NCBI GenBank assembly: GCA_023957155.1
Contig: JAMLHK010000011.1
Coordinates: 62,001 to 126,000 of the forward strand
DNA: 64,000 nucleotides
Direction: 5' to 3'
From: Chitinophagaceae bacterium
GTDB taxonomy: Bacteria > Bacteroidota > Bacteroidia > Chitinophagales > Chitinophagaceae
Shown here: piece by piece, positions 54,914-64,000 of the stretch
Layout: every line of letters begins with the position of its first letter
How positions within the stretch are numbered: the stretch's first letter is position 1
Notes under the pieces: model-generated
The model's database searches: none
Seen by the model: the letters and a program-made list of their open reading frames with translations, nothing else
What the model was told of the DNA's origin: nothing
Position numbers and translations under genes: made by a program

Positions 54914-55375
54914 ATGGACACCACGCAAATCATAGAGACCTGGAAAATTCACAACAGGATAAACCTGTATTTATTAGCGAATATTAAAGAGGAATATCTC
55001 GCTGACATTTCTGCTTCTAAAGGGCGAAGTGTAGGTGAACAGTTTGCACATATACACCAGGTACGGTTGATGTGGGTGAAGGCGGCTTATCCTGAGTTGC
55101 TCAAGGGACAAAATAAGATTGAAAAAGTAGCAATAACCAAAAAGCTTTTGACAGACGAACTGAACAAAAGTGAAACGGCCATTACGGCTTTACTGCAAAC
55201 CGGGTTTGAACAAGGTAAGATCAAAGGCTTTAAACCTCACCCGGCAGCTTTTTTAGGTTATTTGATTTCTCATGAAAGTCACCACAGGGGACAGATTATG
55301 CTTTGTCTTAAACAATCAGGACATCCCGTTGACCGGAAGGTGCAGTATGGGCTTTGGGAGTGGGGGGTTCGATAA
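54914..55375 (+). CDS. DinB-family protein
   Basis: 153 residues from the ATG at 54914 (MDTTQIIETWKIHNRINLYL); the open frame before it back to 54782 is non-coding in character and overlaps nadD. The four-helix DinB fold carries the metal-binding histidines in SVGEQFAHIHQVRLMW and ISHESHHRGQIMLCL. Family members include thiol-dependent enzymes that use bacillithiol, of interest because bshA is in this window, but a specific reaction cannot be named. Confidence 0.87.
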   Translation: MDTTQIIETWKIHNRINLYLLANIKEEYLADISASKGRSVGEQFAHIHQVRLMWVKAAYPELLKGQNKIEKVAITKKLLTDELNKSETAITALLQTGFEQGKIKGFKPHPAAFLGYLISHESHHRGQIMLCLKQSGHPVDRKVQYGLWEWGVR

Positions 55376-55534
55376 ACTATACAGATGAAACAGCGGGGTA
55401 TTCGGGAGTACGACATCATCCTGGATTTGCAAACACGGGTTTTGTTACCTGTATGAGTGGTGTAATGCTGCGGGCCGGAGAAGCCGCCAGAGTATTTGCG
55501 GCCTGGTTAATGAATTACCGGTTAACCTTCTTCA

Positions 55535-56797
55535 CTATAGCAAAAGACCCAGCGTAAGACAGATCAACGCTATTACCGGCGCCGGCAGCTTAGTAAAAGT
55601 GAGCAACAAAAATGTTCCGGCAATTACGCCTATATTTAAGAAGCTGGTGGTTACTTTTTCATCTATCTCAAAGAAAGAGATATCTTTCATCAGGAAAAAA
55701 GCTGATGCGGCGATGATCCCTACTACCGCGGCATTAATTCCTTTTAGAGACCGGTAAATAGCAGGATATTTTTTCAAATTATGCCAAACGGGAAAGAAAA
55801 ACAGCACTAATAACGTACTGGGCAGGAAGATCCCGAATGTTCCGATGGCACAGCCAAGGAGCTGCATACCCGGACCTTCATTTTTCAGGGCTTCACCTCC
55901 CACAAAAGTAGAAAAAGAAAAAGTGGGGCCGGGAATAGCTTTTACCATTCCCGCACCGGTAAGAAATTCGTTTTGATCAATACGGATAACATTTTGATTC
56001 CTGAGCTGTATGCGCTCTGTAGCGGGACGAACAACATATTGTTCATACATCATGGGCATCAGCACATCGCCCCCGCCGAAAACCATTCCTCCAAAACGAT
56101 AGGTATTTTCAAAAAGGTTAAAAGCTTTACGGTGTTGCCAGTTGTTTTTACGGGAAAGCTCGCTGAAAATACCGGTAACAACAAATATTAAAAAAAATAT
56201 AACTATGTTTCCCCATTTAATGGGCCTGGATTCTATTTTTATTGTTTTGGTTGTCTTTTCTGTAAAATTGGTAATTAATCCTCCCAGTAAGATCACCGCG
56301 GGAAAAACGAAAGGTGATTTAAAGAGCAGATAAGTGGCAACCATAGATCCGGCCATAATAACTCTTCCGATACGGTTATCCGCAACGATCGTGTATGACT
56401 TAAAGGCTGCAAAAGCCAGGAAACCCACTGCCATGGGTTTTATGAATTTAAACAGGTCATTTTGTGTGCCTGTTTTTCCCATAAAGTCGAGTGCGAAGGA
56501 GAGTCCGCCCATCAGTATGCTGGCCGGCAGTATCCATATCAGTAAGGTTAAAACGGCGAGGGGTAATTTCCCTTTTTTATAACCAATCAGCGTAATGATC
56601 TGTGTAGATGAAGCCCCCGGCAGTAGTTGACAGAATGCATTGTATTCAAGCAGCTCCTGCTCTGTGATGTCTTTTCGTTTGGAAACGAATGTTTTCATCA
56701 TCATGCCAAAATGCCCCTGAGGCCCTCCAAAAGCGGTTAAACTGTATAAGGCCACCGCCTTTAAAAAAGAGATCTGCCGTAAAATTTTAAAAAGCAT
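55535..56797 (-). CDS. chrA: Chromate transporter (ChrA, long form)
   Basis: 420 residues with the two homologous halves of long-chain CHR transporters, each with about six membrane segments. Half 1 has [45 protein letters not shown]. Half 2 has [46 protein letters not shown]. Such proteins export chromate or act as related anion transporters. No chromate reductase or regulator is adjacent. Confidence 0.92.
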   Translation of the reverse strand: MLFKILRQISFLKAVALYSLTAFGGPQGHFGMMMKTFVSKRKDITEQELLEYNAFCQLLPGASSTQIITLIGYKKGKLPLAVLTLLIWILPASILMGGLSFALDFMGKTGTQNDLFKFIKPMAVGFLAFAAFKSYTIVADNRIGRVIMAGSMVATYLLFKSPFVFPAVILLGGLITNFTEKTTKTIKIESRPIKWGNIVIFFLIFVVTGIFSELSRKNNWQHRKAFNLFENTYRFGGMVFGGGDVLMPMMYEQYVVRPATERIQLRNQNVIRIDQNEFLTGAGMVKAIPGPTFSFSTFVGGEALKNEGPGMQLLGCAIGTFGIFLPSTLLVLFFFPVWHNLKKYPAIYRSLKGINAAVVGIIAASAFFLMKDISFFEIDEKVTTSFLNIGVIAGTFLLLTFTKLPAPVIALICLTLGLLL

Positions 56798-56908
56798 CCC
56801 GTAATCGTTAAAATGTAAACCTCCCTTCTTAAATATTCGTATTTTTATTTTGGGTATAGAATTTAGTGTGAAATTAGCATCAATTCTTTGTTAAGTAAAA
56901 ACTGCCTG

Positions 56909-57739
56909 ATGAAATCAATTATTGTTCCTACAGATTTTTCGCCGGTATCGCTGAATGCCATGCATTATGCCGTAAATCTTGCGCTGGCTGTTGATGCTTC
57001 GGTTTTGCTTTTGCATGTTTATGAGATGCCGCTATCGTATAACAATAGTGATATTCCTCTGCCTTTAATGGATATCGGAGAGCTGGAAGAGATCAATAAG
57101 AAAAGAATTGATGAGCTGAAAGAACAGGTTCAGAAAGAATACCCGGAAAAGCTAAACATTACGGCTGAAGTAAAATTAGGTGTGTTGCTGGATGAGCTGA
57201 AAACAATTTGTTCGGCAACTCATCCTTTTGCCATTGTTATGGGAACAAAAGGCGCAGGACTTGTTGAAAGATTATTGGTCGGCAGTTCTACGCTCTCCGT
57301 AATACGGCATATATCCACACCGGTCCTGGTTATTCCGCCGGATGCTGTTTTTAAGACCATACAGCGCATCGGCTTTGCCTGTGATTTTCAAAAAGTTGAG
57401 GATTCTACTCCCGTCTCCGTTATTAAGGAATGGGTAACAGCCTTTAATGCCGGCCTGAGCGTATTAAATGTAGATAAGAACAAAAGTAATGTGAGAGATA
57501 CGGCCGAACAGTCTTTATTGTTGTACACCCTGTTAGAGGGCCTTCATCCCCAATATTTCTATATTGACAGTCCTGATGTAGAAACGGGGATCAGCACCTT
57601 TGCAGAGAACAACAGCCTGGACCTGGTGATTGTAATTCCGCGAAAACACCGCCTGCTGGACTTATTGTTTCAAAAGAGTCACACCAAAGAATTGGTTTTC
57701 CACTCGCGAATACCCATTTTATCGGTACAAGAGGAGTAA
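56909..57739 (+). CDS. Universal stress protein, tandem UspA domains
   Basis: 276 residues from the ATG at 56909 (MKSIIVPTDFSPVSLNAMHYA). The first UspA domain carries the ATP-binding pattern GTKGAGLVERLLVGSSTLSVIRH … PVLVIP. The second (~150-276: RIGFACDFQKVEDSTPVS … DLVIVIPRKHRLLD) lacks the full G-2x-G-9x-GS motif, so it probably does not bind ATP. Cytoplasmic stress protein. Confidence 0.92.
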   Translation: MKSIIVPTDFSPVSLNAMHYAVNLALAVDASVLLLHVYEMPLSYNNSDIPLPLMDIGELEEINKKRIDELKEQVQKEYPEKLNITAEVKLGVLLDELKTICSATHPFAIVMGTKGAGLVERLLVGSSTLSVIRHISTPVLVIPPDAVFKTIQRIGFACDFQKVEDSTPVSVIKEWVTAFNAGLSVLNVDKNKSNVRDTAEQSLLLYTLLEGLHPQYFYIDSPDVETGISTFAENNSLDLVIVIPRKHRLLDLLFQKSHTKELVFHSRIPILSVQEE

Positions 57740-57747
57740 GCTCCGGG

Positions 57748-58548
57748 TTAATATTTTACACTGTATGCCGCAGCCTCCGGGCGGTTAAGGACATCGCTAA
57801 GCGTTGTGGAAAAGGAAACGGTCTTTTTATCTGCCGATAAGGCGGCCTGGTTACCCGTGTAACTTTTAATTTTACGGGGTACCTGGATAACGGTTTTATA
57901 GTTCATATCACCCATTAGCACGCTCATTTGTTGCAGCATCTGTAACGATGAATCCTTTTGAACCAGGTTATCAAATAGTCCTTTATTGATCAGTGTATTG
58001 GATATATCACCGGCGGAAGCCGCAAAGCGATAGGCTTCCTTCGATGGAGTTAAAATATTTTTCTGGCTTGAAAGAGAGGAGGCGCCCAGGTCGTTAACTT
58101 CACTATCCTCATTTTGCTTTAGTTTTTCTGATATGCCCATTTTGTCTATGATCGCCAGGTAAGAGTCTTTCAGAACAGGTAAATCATCAATATGTTTGAA
58201 TGGAAAAACAAGCGTAGCGATTAGTTTATCGGCTTGTTCATCAACCTGTATACGCAGGCTTCCCGGGGAAAACAATTCTTTTTCCCGGGGGCTGAGAATG
58301 CTGGAAGTATCAACAAGCGGTTTAAAATATACCGTGGAGTCTTTCTTTTGGGGTATTTTACCCTCCTCTTTATCCTGCTGCCCCATTTGTTCCATTATCA
58401 CCAGTATTTTGCTTAAATCTAAGGTTAAGGAATAGACACCGCTGTTATTTTTGTTGATTACTATTTTTTCTTCCGTATCCAGGCAGGAGCTGAAAAGCAA
58501 AACAAGAAGAAGCGTAATAAAAGCTGTAGTTATTTTCATGCTGTTCAT
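57748..58548 (-). CDS. Lipoprotein of unknown function
   Basis: 266 residues (an alternative ATG lies three codons in). The lipobox LFSSC ends the signal MKITTAFITLLLVLLFSS. The body is a beta-rich domain beginning DTEEKIVINKNNSGVYSLTLDLSK, then SLRIQVDEQADKLIATLVFPFKHIDDLPVL and a last strand YKTVIQVPRKIKSYTGNQ. No catalytic motif is visible. This pattern (EEKI…NNGSG-like opening) recurs in Bacteroidota lipoproteins with no assigned role. Confidence 0.75.
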   Translation of the reverse strand: MNSMKITTAFITLLLVLLFSSCLDTEEKIVINKNNSGVYSLTLDLSKILVIMEQMGQQDKEEGKIPQKKDSTVYFKPLVDTSSILSPREKELFSPGSLRIQVDEQADKLIATLVFPFKHIDDLPVLKDSYLAIIDKMGISEKLKQNEDSEVNDLGASSLSSQKNILTPSKEAYRFAASAGDISNTLINKGLFDNLVQKDSSLQMLQQMSVLMGDMNYKTVIQVPRKIKSYTGNQAALSADKKTVSFSTTLSDVLNRPEAAAYSVKY

Positions 58549-58685
58549 TTGATATTGTAAAGGTAAAAGGGATAGATCCTTTTTGGGTTGGTATGCCGAT
58601 ATATTTTTTCTGTTGGACGTGAGCGGAAAGCATATCGTTAACTCAATGATGCACAGATCACTTCCTATTCTTTACCTTTACATTC

Positions 58686-59714
58686 ATGCCCGGTATTCAT
58701 ATTTACGATAGTATTAATTTATTGTCAAAGCTCACATTGCGGCGTATCTGGAATGCGGGAAAGGTGTTAAGCAGTTACTATATCAGTCGCTGGACGAAGA
58801 AACCGGTACAGTGGGGTTACCCGATTTCTGTTTCTTTTGAGCCGACTACTTCCTGTAACCTGCGTTGCCCTGAATGTCCGAGCGGACTGAGAAGTTTTAC
58901 ACGCCCGCGGGGGATGCTTAAAAAAGATTTCTTCAGTCAGACCATAGATGAAATGTACAGGGAGCTGCTGTACCTGGTGTTTTATTTTCAGGGCGAACCT
59001 TACCTTAACCCGGGTTTCCTGGAAATGGTACGTTATGCTTCAGACAAAAAAATTTATACGGCCACCTCTACCAATGCACATTATCTGAATGATGAAAATG
59101 CACGTAAAACGATTGAAAGCGGTTTAGACCGGTTAATTATATCTATTGATGGAACAACCCAGGAGGTTTACCAGCAATATCGCCGGGGGGGCAACTTAGA
59201 TAAAGTAATAGAAGGAGCCCGGCATATTGTAAAATGGAAGAAAAAATTAAAAAGTAAAACGCCTTTTGTTATATTTCAGTTCCTGGTAGTGAAGCCCAAT
59301 GAACACCAGATACAGGATGTTAAACAACTGGCTAAAGAGGTAGGTGTGGATGATGTGTGGTATAAAACAGCCCAGGTATATGATTATGAAAATGATCCGA
59401 ATAATCTTATCCCGGATATAGATAAATTCAGCCGCTATAAAAAAACGAAAAAAGGAGATTACAAAATAAAGAACAAATTAAATAACCACTGCTGGAAGCT
59501 GTGGCATGCTAATGTAATCACCTGGGACGGACTGGTTGTTCCCTGTTGCTTTGATAAAGATGCGATGCATCGCCTGGGGAATTTAAAGAACCAGTCGTTT
59601 AAGGAAATCTGGCAAAATGCAGAGTACAAACAATTTCGTGCTGCATTAATGAAGAGCAGGAAGAATATTGATATCTGTGCCAATTGCAGCGAAGGAACGA
59701 AAGTATGGAGTTGA
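58686..59714 (+). CDS. Radical SAM/SPASM domain protein
   Basis: 342 residues. The radical SAM cluster motif is FEPTTSCNLRCPECPSG (CxxxCxxC) with GEPYLNPGFLEMVRYAS and LIISIDGTTQEVYQQYRRGG. The C-terminal SPASM part has HCWKLWHANVITWDGLVVPCCFDKD and ICANCSEG, giving cysteines for an auxiliary Fe-S cluster. Such enzymes mature peptides or modify sugars and lipids. No precursor peptide is evident next door, so the substrate is open. It lies 50 bases before the Sua5-type gene. Confidence 0.92.
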   Translation: MPGIHIYDSINLLSKLTLRRIWNAGKVLSSYYISRWTKKPVQWGYPISVSFEPTTSCNLRCPECPSGLRSFTRPRGMLKKDFFSQTIDEMYRELLYLVFYFQGEPYLNPGFLEMVRYASDKKIYTATSTNAHYLNDENARKTIESGLDRLIISIDGTTQEVYQQYRRGGNLDKVIEGARHIVKWKKKLKSKTPFVIFQFLVVKPNEHQIQDVKQLAKEVGVDDVWYKTAQVYDYENDPNNLIPDIDKFSRYKKTKKGDYKIKNKLNNHCWKLWHANVITWDGLVVPCCFDKDAMHRLGNLKNQSFKEIWQNAEYKQFRAALMKSRKNIDICANCSEGTKVWS

Positions 59715-59763
59715 CCTTTATCGTTCCCCGCGTTTTTACAACAAATGAAATAAGTTCTGGTAT

Positions 59764-60378
59764 ATGCTTTTACATGTTCATCCGGATGATCCGCAACCCC
59801 GCCAGATAAAAACGATTGTTGACTGTTTGCGGGACGGCGGTATTATTATTTATCCAACCGATACCATTTACGGGCTGGGATGCGACATCTTTCATCATAA
59901 GGCAGTAGAACGTATTGCCCGCATCAAACAGGTAAGCCCGGAAAAAGCCAATTTTTCATTTATCTGTTATGACCTGAGTGATCTGAGCACATATACCAAA
60001 AGTATAGATACGCCGTTATACCGGGTATTGAAAACCTGCCTACCCGGTCCTTATACTTTTATATTACCGTCAAGCAAAGAAGTACCCAGGATCCTTAAAA
60101 GCAAGAAGAATACCGTGGGCATCAGGGTTCCGGAGAATAATATAGCCAGGCAGATTGTACAGGAACTGGGACATCCTATATTGAGTACTACCCTTCCGGG
60201 TGAAATGGTAGAAGAATATACGGATCCTGAAATTATAGAAGGTAATTTTAATAAACTTGTTGATATTGTTGTAGACGGCGGTATTGGCGGCATGATCCCG
60301 TCTTCGGTAATTGATTGTACCGGTGGTAACCCTGTATTAATAAGAAAAGGCCTGGGAGAATGGCCGGAGCCGGAATGA
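59764..60378 (+). CDS. L-threonylcarbamoyladenylate synthase (Sua5/YciO/TsaC family)
   Basis: 204 residues. YrdC-type fold: GGIIIYPTDTIYGLGCDIFH, IARIKQVSPEKANFSFICYD, LPGPYTFILPSSKEVPRILK, TVGIRVPENNIARQIVQELG, PSSVIDCTGGNPVLIRKGLG. It would form threonylcarbamoyl-AMP for the t6A modification of tRNA. It is closer to the YciO branch (no C-terminal Sua5 domain), so it may be a paralogue rather than the essential enzyme. Confidence 0.9.
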   Translation: MLLHVHPDDPQPRQIKTIVDCLRDGGIIIYPTDTIYGLGCDIFHHKAVERIARIKQVSPEKANFSFICYDLSDLSTYTKSIDTPLYRVLKTCLPGPYTFILPSSKEVPRILKSKKNTVGIRVPENNIARQIVQELGHPILSTTLPGEMVEEYTDPEIIEGNFNKLVDIVVDGGIGGMIPSSVIDCTGGNPVLIRKGLGEWPEPE

Positions 60379-60395
60379 TTTGATGGTAAACGGCT

Positions 60396-60947
60396 TTATT
60401 CGTCTTTGCCTCCTTTTTCCCCGATAAACCAATGCTCCTTATTTTTAAACAGCACATTAAACGTAGTTAGTGAACCGTAAATACGGGTAATATACTGCTG
60501 GAGGTTTACCTTGTCTTCATCACTAAGTTTTTTGTGCGCGTTGATTTGTTGCTCCAATACCCTCAGCCTGTCGCGCAGCATTACTATTTTATGGAAGAAG
60601 ATCTCGATTGGAATTTCCTTTGGCTTCAATGAATCGTCTGCAGGTTGCAGCAGCATCGTACCACCGGTCCATCTATCACCTAAAGGCACTTTTTCTGTTA
60701 AGTCACCCCAAAGCCGCAGTATGTTAAGCAGTGATTTTTCTGTTTCGGAGGTCGTTTCCACTTCTGCTGAAACATTTTCCGGGATTATTTCGTCAAGCTG
60801 CGGATCAGTTTTATTAATTTCTTTTATTCCGTGATGGATAAAAGAGATCAGATATGTTGCATATTTAACGCCTACAATAACGCCGGGACCAAACTGGGTA
60901 TGCTGCAACCGGGTACCAATGCCTGAAGTAAGTTGTTCTTGTTCCAT
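60396..60947 (-). CDS. Conserved hypothetical protein
   Basis: 183 residues from the ATG at 60947 (MEQEQLTSGIGTRLQHTQFGPGVIVGVKYATYLISFI). The opening resembles the small beta domain found at the end of UvrD-like helicases (HxxFGxGxV), which binds nucleic acid or protein. After that come acidic and helical parts (IFFHKIVMLRDRLRVLEQQINAHKKL). Known as a Bacteroidota family without function; no enzyme motif is seen. Confidence 0.68.
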   Translation of the reverse strand: MEQEQLTSGIGTRLQHTQFGPGVIVGVKYATYLISFIHHGIKEINKTDPQLDEIIPENVSAEVETTSETEKSLLNILRLWGDLTEKVPLGDRWTGGTMLLQPADDSLKPKEIPIEIFFHKIVMLRDRLRVLEQQINAHKKLSDEDKVNLQQYITRIYGSLTTFNVLFKNKEHWFIGEKGGKDE

Positions 60948-61065
60948 ACTACCTGATAATTGAAAGTTAATATTCAAAATAAAGCATTTATGGCAATAAT
61001 TGCTACTTTTATATTTTAACATGAATGGCTTCCGGTCAGTCAGACACTAAACAAAATTGGATTGC

Positions 61066-62796
61066 GTGAAATTATCAGTAAGGGTTGCCCTGCTTTGTTT
61101 ATGGTTACCGGTGATTTTCTTTTCTCTATGGCTGACGTTTCTGTTTTGCACTAAAAGCTATGATGGTTTTATCGAGTGGCTGGTGGCTGCTCTTCAAAAG
61201 AGCGATAACTGGGTACCTTTTTTCAAAAGCCGGTTTTCTGTCAATATATTTCAATGGGTTAAACCGCTAATAATAGTATTTGATGTGGGCGTGTTGTTTT
61301 TCTCGGGGTGGAATTTGTACAATTATAAAAAGATAGAAGCAGCGGTCCTGCCCTGCGCATCGTTTTTTTGGGGAAAGATTAAAAACGGACTACACTGGTT
61401 TAAAGGATTGCCCCGTTTTGAACGTTCTGTTTTTTGGATCATTACGCTTTTTGCATTTGGAAAGGCACTTTGGTATGACATCGTATTTCCCTTGCAATAT
61501 GATGAAGCCTGGAGCTATAATTATTACATCAGCAATGACCTGTGGCAGAGTTTTTTATTGCCTTCAAATAATCATAAGCTCTTTACATTCGTTGCCTGGT
61601 GGTTTAACCTTCTTCCGTTTGACAAGCTTTTCCTGATCCGGCTTCCTAACGCTTTCGCCGGCGTTTTTCTGTTTATTACCTTCTTTTATTTTACACGAAA
61701 GTATTTCAGCAGCGGAGTGGCACTGCTGGGGCTTGCCTGGCTTGCTACCTGCGTGCCGGTGGCAGGGTACATGACTTCAGCCAGATCTTATATCTATGTT
61801 ATTTTTTTCTCTCTGCTCTTACTTATTCTGTATTTTGAGTCCGATCGTTTTTCCCGGACAAGGTATTTTCTTTTTCCCTTCACATTAACGATCGTGTTGG
61901 GATATTTTTCAAACCCTACCTTTTTCTTTTGCCATTTTATTTTAAGCGTTTACTTTTTTGTCCGGTTGCTGATGCTAAGGCGGTTTAATGTAATGAAGTG
62001 TTTATTTACAGGGAACCTGGCCGCCCTCCCCTTTCTTGGCTTATTGTATACTCCGGATATACTGGGCGGTCATTTTTCGGGATTGTTGGATATAGCATAT
62101 AAGGAAAATAATAATCATAACAATTTTTTTGACAGTATCAGGTTTAATGCAGATTTTCAAACCGGGTTTGAAAACCAGTATATCTTTTTCGTGGTAATAT
62201 TGTTGGTTGGCACCGGGTTACTGCTTACAAAATTTCCAAAACCCAGGGACCTACTTTTTTATGCTGTACTTTCTATTGCCTGGTTACCGGTATATTCACT
62301 CCTGGTACATGATGAAACCTCGAGGCATAAAACGATTTATATAACCATAAGTGTTACACTGGTATTGATGTTTATAATGCAGTCTCTCCTAAATAAATAC
62401 CTGGGAAACAAGTACCTGGTTGTTCTTGTAGCGCTGATCATAACCGGGATAAATACTTTTAATCTCAACCGGCACAGCTGGTTTACCTGGAGTGTTCCTA
62501 TAGACAAAAGTGTGGAGGATGTCAGCCGTGTCTTACTTGACAATCATGCCGGGGATTGCTATGTTATTCCTTTTTATTATAAGCCGGGCATAGAATTTTA
62601 TCATAAGATCAACACAGAAAAAATCAGGTTATATATGGCGGAGGCCAATAGTGTGGATCATGATGAAACGCTTTTTATAAAAAAATACCCGGAGTTTATC
62701 TTAGCGGATCAGGCACAGAAGGATAAGATAATGAAAGACAAATACAGGCTGATTTTTTCCGATGAGTTTATTGCCCTGTATAAATATAGACGATAA
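61066..62796 (+). CDS. GT39/PMT-like membrane glycosyltransferase
   Basis: 576 residues from a GTG at 61066 (a TTG at 61057 is also possible; no ATG is near). About 11-12 membrane helices. The first large loop has YDEAWSYNYYISNDLW with the acidic pair typical of GT-C enzymes and a SNNHKLFTFVAWWFN motif. Such enzymes transfer a sugar from a polyprenyl-phosphate carrier to a lipid or protein in the periplasm. Acceptor unknown; no glycan operon adjacent. Confidence 0.82.
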   Translation: MKLSVRVALLCLWLPVIFFSLWLTFLFCTKSYDGFIEWLVAALQKSDNWVPFFKSRFSVNIFQWVKPLIIVFDVGVLFFSGWNLYNYKKIEAAVLPCASFFWGKIKNGLHWFKGLPRFERSVFWIITLFAFGKALWYDIVFPLQYDEAWSYNYYISNDLWQSFLLPSNNHKLFTFVAWWFNLLPFDKLFLIRLPNAFAGVFLFITFFYFTRKYFSSGVALLGLAWLATCVPVAGYMTSARSYIYVIFFSLLLLILYFESDRFSRTRYFLFPFTLTIVLGYFSNPTFFFCHFILSVYFFVRLLMLRRFNVMKCLFTGNLAALPFLGLLYTPDILGGHFSGLLDIAYKENNNHNNFFDSIRFNADFQTGFENQYIFFVVILLVGTGLLLTKFPKPRDLLFYAVLSIAWLPVYSLLVHDETSRHKTIYITISVTLVLMFIMQSLLNKYLGNKYLVVLVALIITGINTFNLNRHSWFTWSVPIDKSVEDVSRVLLDNHAGDCYVIPFYYKPGIEFYHKINTEKIRLYMAEANSVDHDETLFIKKYPEFILADQAQKDKIMKDKYRLIFSDEFIALYKYRR

Positions 62797-62843
62797 CCGG
62801 TAAAGGCTGTTGTTGGTATCGTTTCGGATAGCAGCGCTATGCG

Positions 62844-63923
62844 TTATTTAGGACTTTGCTTTTGTTGTAATGATGCCATTTCGATTCCCAGGTCTTCCAT
62901 TAATTGTATCACGCGTAAGTTTACTTCCTGCTTCAGGGTGTTAAATTCTTCTACCGGAACTGGCGCGGTATAATAGTCGGTCTGAACCAGGTATCCTTGC
63001 TGAACAATGTCGTTCAGGAACAGGTTCCGCTGTTCAATTTTAGGATGTTGTAAAATTTCCCGCATTCCGTCCAGCAGCTGTTGAATTTGTGCCGCCGTTG
63101 TTGTGGTATCCAGTTCCAGCTTTAAATCGGCCCGGCGTTGAGTTCGTAAGCTCAGGTTATCAACGATACTATCCACCATTTGTTTGTTGGGTACACTTAC
63201 GGAGGTTTTGTCGGTGGTGCGTAAGCGCGTGCTTCTGAAGCCGATTTTTTCTACCGTACCGGTTATTTGATGCACTTTAAGTACGTCACCAATCACAAAG
63301 GGCTTATCAAAGAAAATAATGAAAGAAGCAATAATGTTTTCCAGGCTTTCCCTGGCCGATAAGGCCAGCGCCACACCTACAATACCTAAACCCGTAAGCA
63401 GATCCATGATCTGGTAGTGGAAAGCAAACCGGATAACAGTTAATATGCCGGCAATCGTTACAATGGCTTTTAAAAAGTCTTTGAAAAATAAAATGATCTG
63501 GCTTTCGCTTTGCATATTTTCGCCGGCATTGTTTTTCGACATCACTGTGGCCAGGTAATCAATCATCCTGAGCAGCAACCAGAAAAAGGAAATAATTAAA
63601 AGAGCTATTGCTATGCGGTCAACGATGGTTTTTGTATTGGTTTTGTAAAAATCATATTGCAATATTTCAGGGAATTTCAGGTAGGAAAGCGCGATGATCG
63701 CCGTAAGGACAATGATGAAATATTCTAAGGGAGCCAGGATCAGCTTTATAAAAGCCTGGCGGTCTACCTCCCGTCCCATCCTTCGCAGTACATAAATAAT
63801 GGAAGCTGCTATGGGCCGGCTGAAATATTTTTTTAACAGGTAGATACCCAGGATAATAAGACTTACGGTGAGATAATCTCCTATACTGTTATCTAGAATT
63901 ATTCTGTCCAGAAAATCACTCAT
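62844..63923 (-). CDS. MscS-family mechanosensitive ion channel
   Basis: 359 residues. Four membrane segments are followed by the pore-lining helix and MscS motif DLLTGLGIVGVALALSARESLENIIASFIIFFDKPFVIGD, then the beta domain (TGTVEKIGFRSTRLRTTDKTSVSVPNKQMVDSIVDNLS) and a short cytoplasmic alpha/beta cap. It would release solutes on hypo-osmotic shock. Complete. Confidence 0.93.
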   Translation of the reverse strand: MSDFLDRIILDNSIGDYLTVSLIILGIYLLKKYFSRPIAASIIYVLRRMGREVDRQAFIKLILAPLEYFIIVLTAIIALSYLKFPEILQYDFYKTNTKTIVDRIAIALLIISFFWLLLRMIDYLATVMSKNNAGENMQSESQIILFFKDFLKAIVTIAGILTVIRFAFHYQIMDLLTGLGIVGVALALSARESLENIIASFIIFFDKPFVIGDVLKVHQITGTVEKIGFRSTRLRTTDKTSVSVPNKQMVDSIVDNLSLRTQRRADLKLELDTTTTAAQIQQLLDGMREILQHPKIEQRNLFLNDIVQQGYLVQTDYYTAPVPVEEFNTLKQEVNLRVIQLMEDLGIEMASLQQKQSPK

Positions 63924-64000
63924 ATTACGGCTCTTTTGTAAAAGGGAACAAGGTTATTCCCGAATCATTAAGTACAAAAATTCCCTGTTGCGTAATGCAT

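Noticed and set aside
55385-55456. Short ATG frame MKQRGIREYDIILDLQTRVL after the DinB gene
   Set aside because: Only 23 codons, no continuation in other frames that I recognise.

Overview
The window reads as a piece of a Bacteroidota chromosome, most likely Chitinophagaceae. Support comes from promoters with the TAnnTTTG -7 box, a PorT-type barrel next to ubiE, a BshA bacillithiol glycosyltransferase, a DUF2480 protein, OPT and ABC-F housekeeping genes, many lipoproteins with LxxC lipoboxes, and generally absent Shine-Dalgarno sequences. All names rest on reading the translated sequence; no database was searched.

Layout. 1-2.7 kb: the 3' part of a LacI-type regulator, an outer-membrane barrel, three tandem REP-like palindromes and a decaying ParDE pair. 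3.0-12.06 kb: an island of cassette-like units. Units end just after a stop codon with AACAACGAACCG(CTAAC), and two starts carry GTTAGC. The cargo is two SRPBCC proteins, a dead VOC gene, and a tight two-gene operon of a DUF2130 coiled-coil/PD-(D/E)XK-like protein and a 1936-residue DUF4011-helicase-Vsr-like protein, a good candidate anti-phage system. 12.3-15.8 kb: an SdpR/SdpI pair with a palindromic operator, a secreted hydrolase, a HicAB module, and a duplicated copy of the hydrolase 3' end beside a REP-like palindrome. 15.8-22.4 kb: a flavin oxidoreductase, a fused GT81-like glycosyltransferase/HAD phosphatase lacking one catalytic Asp, and a sugar kinase/hydroxyacid dehydrogenase operon next to a LacI regulator.

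22.6-47 kb is mostly core genome: an OmpA lipoprotein, YjdM, tRNA-Ser(GGA) with odd flanking repeats, TatD, BshA, an RsmI-like methylase, EI24, AAG glycosylase, UbiE, PorT, GyrB, an AraC regulator with a cysteine cluster, RsgA, HAD-IIB, OPT transporter, GH25 lysozyme, ABC-F, and a PVC-type cytochrome gene broken by three indels. 47-64 kb: PpiD, NadA, MnmG, a CAP protein, YbeY, FeoA, NadD, DinB, ChrA, UspA, radical SAM/SPASM, a Sua5/YciO-type protein, a GT39-like membrane enzyme and an MscS channel.

Two parS-like palindromes flank the CAP gene beside mnmG. About 3 kb away the ppiD-nadA gap holds a cluster of DnaA-box-like 9-mers next to an AT-rich stretch. Together with gyrB and mnmG, this suggests the window lies near the chromosome origin. 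The strongest leads are the cassette-borne DUF2130/DUF4011 operon, the attC-like boundaries, and the parS/oriC-like region.
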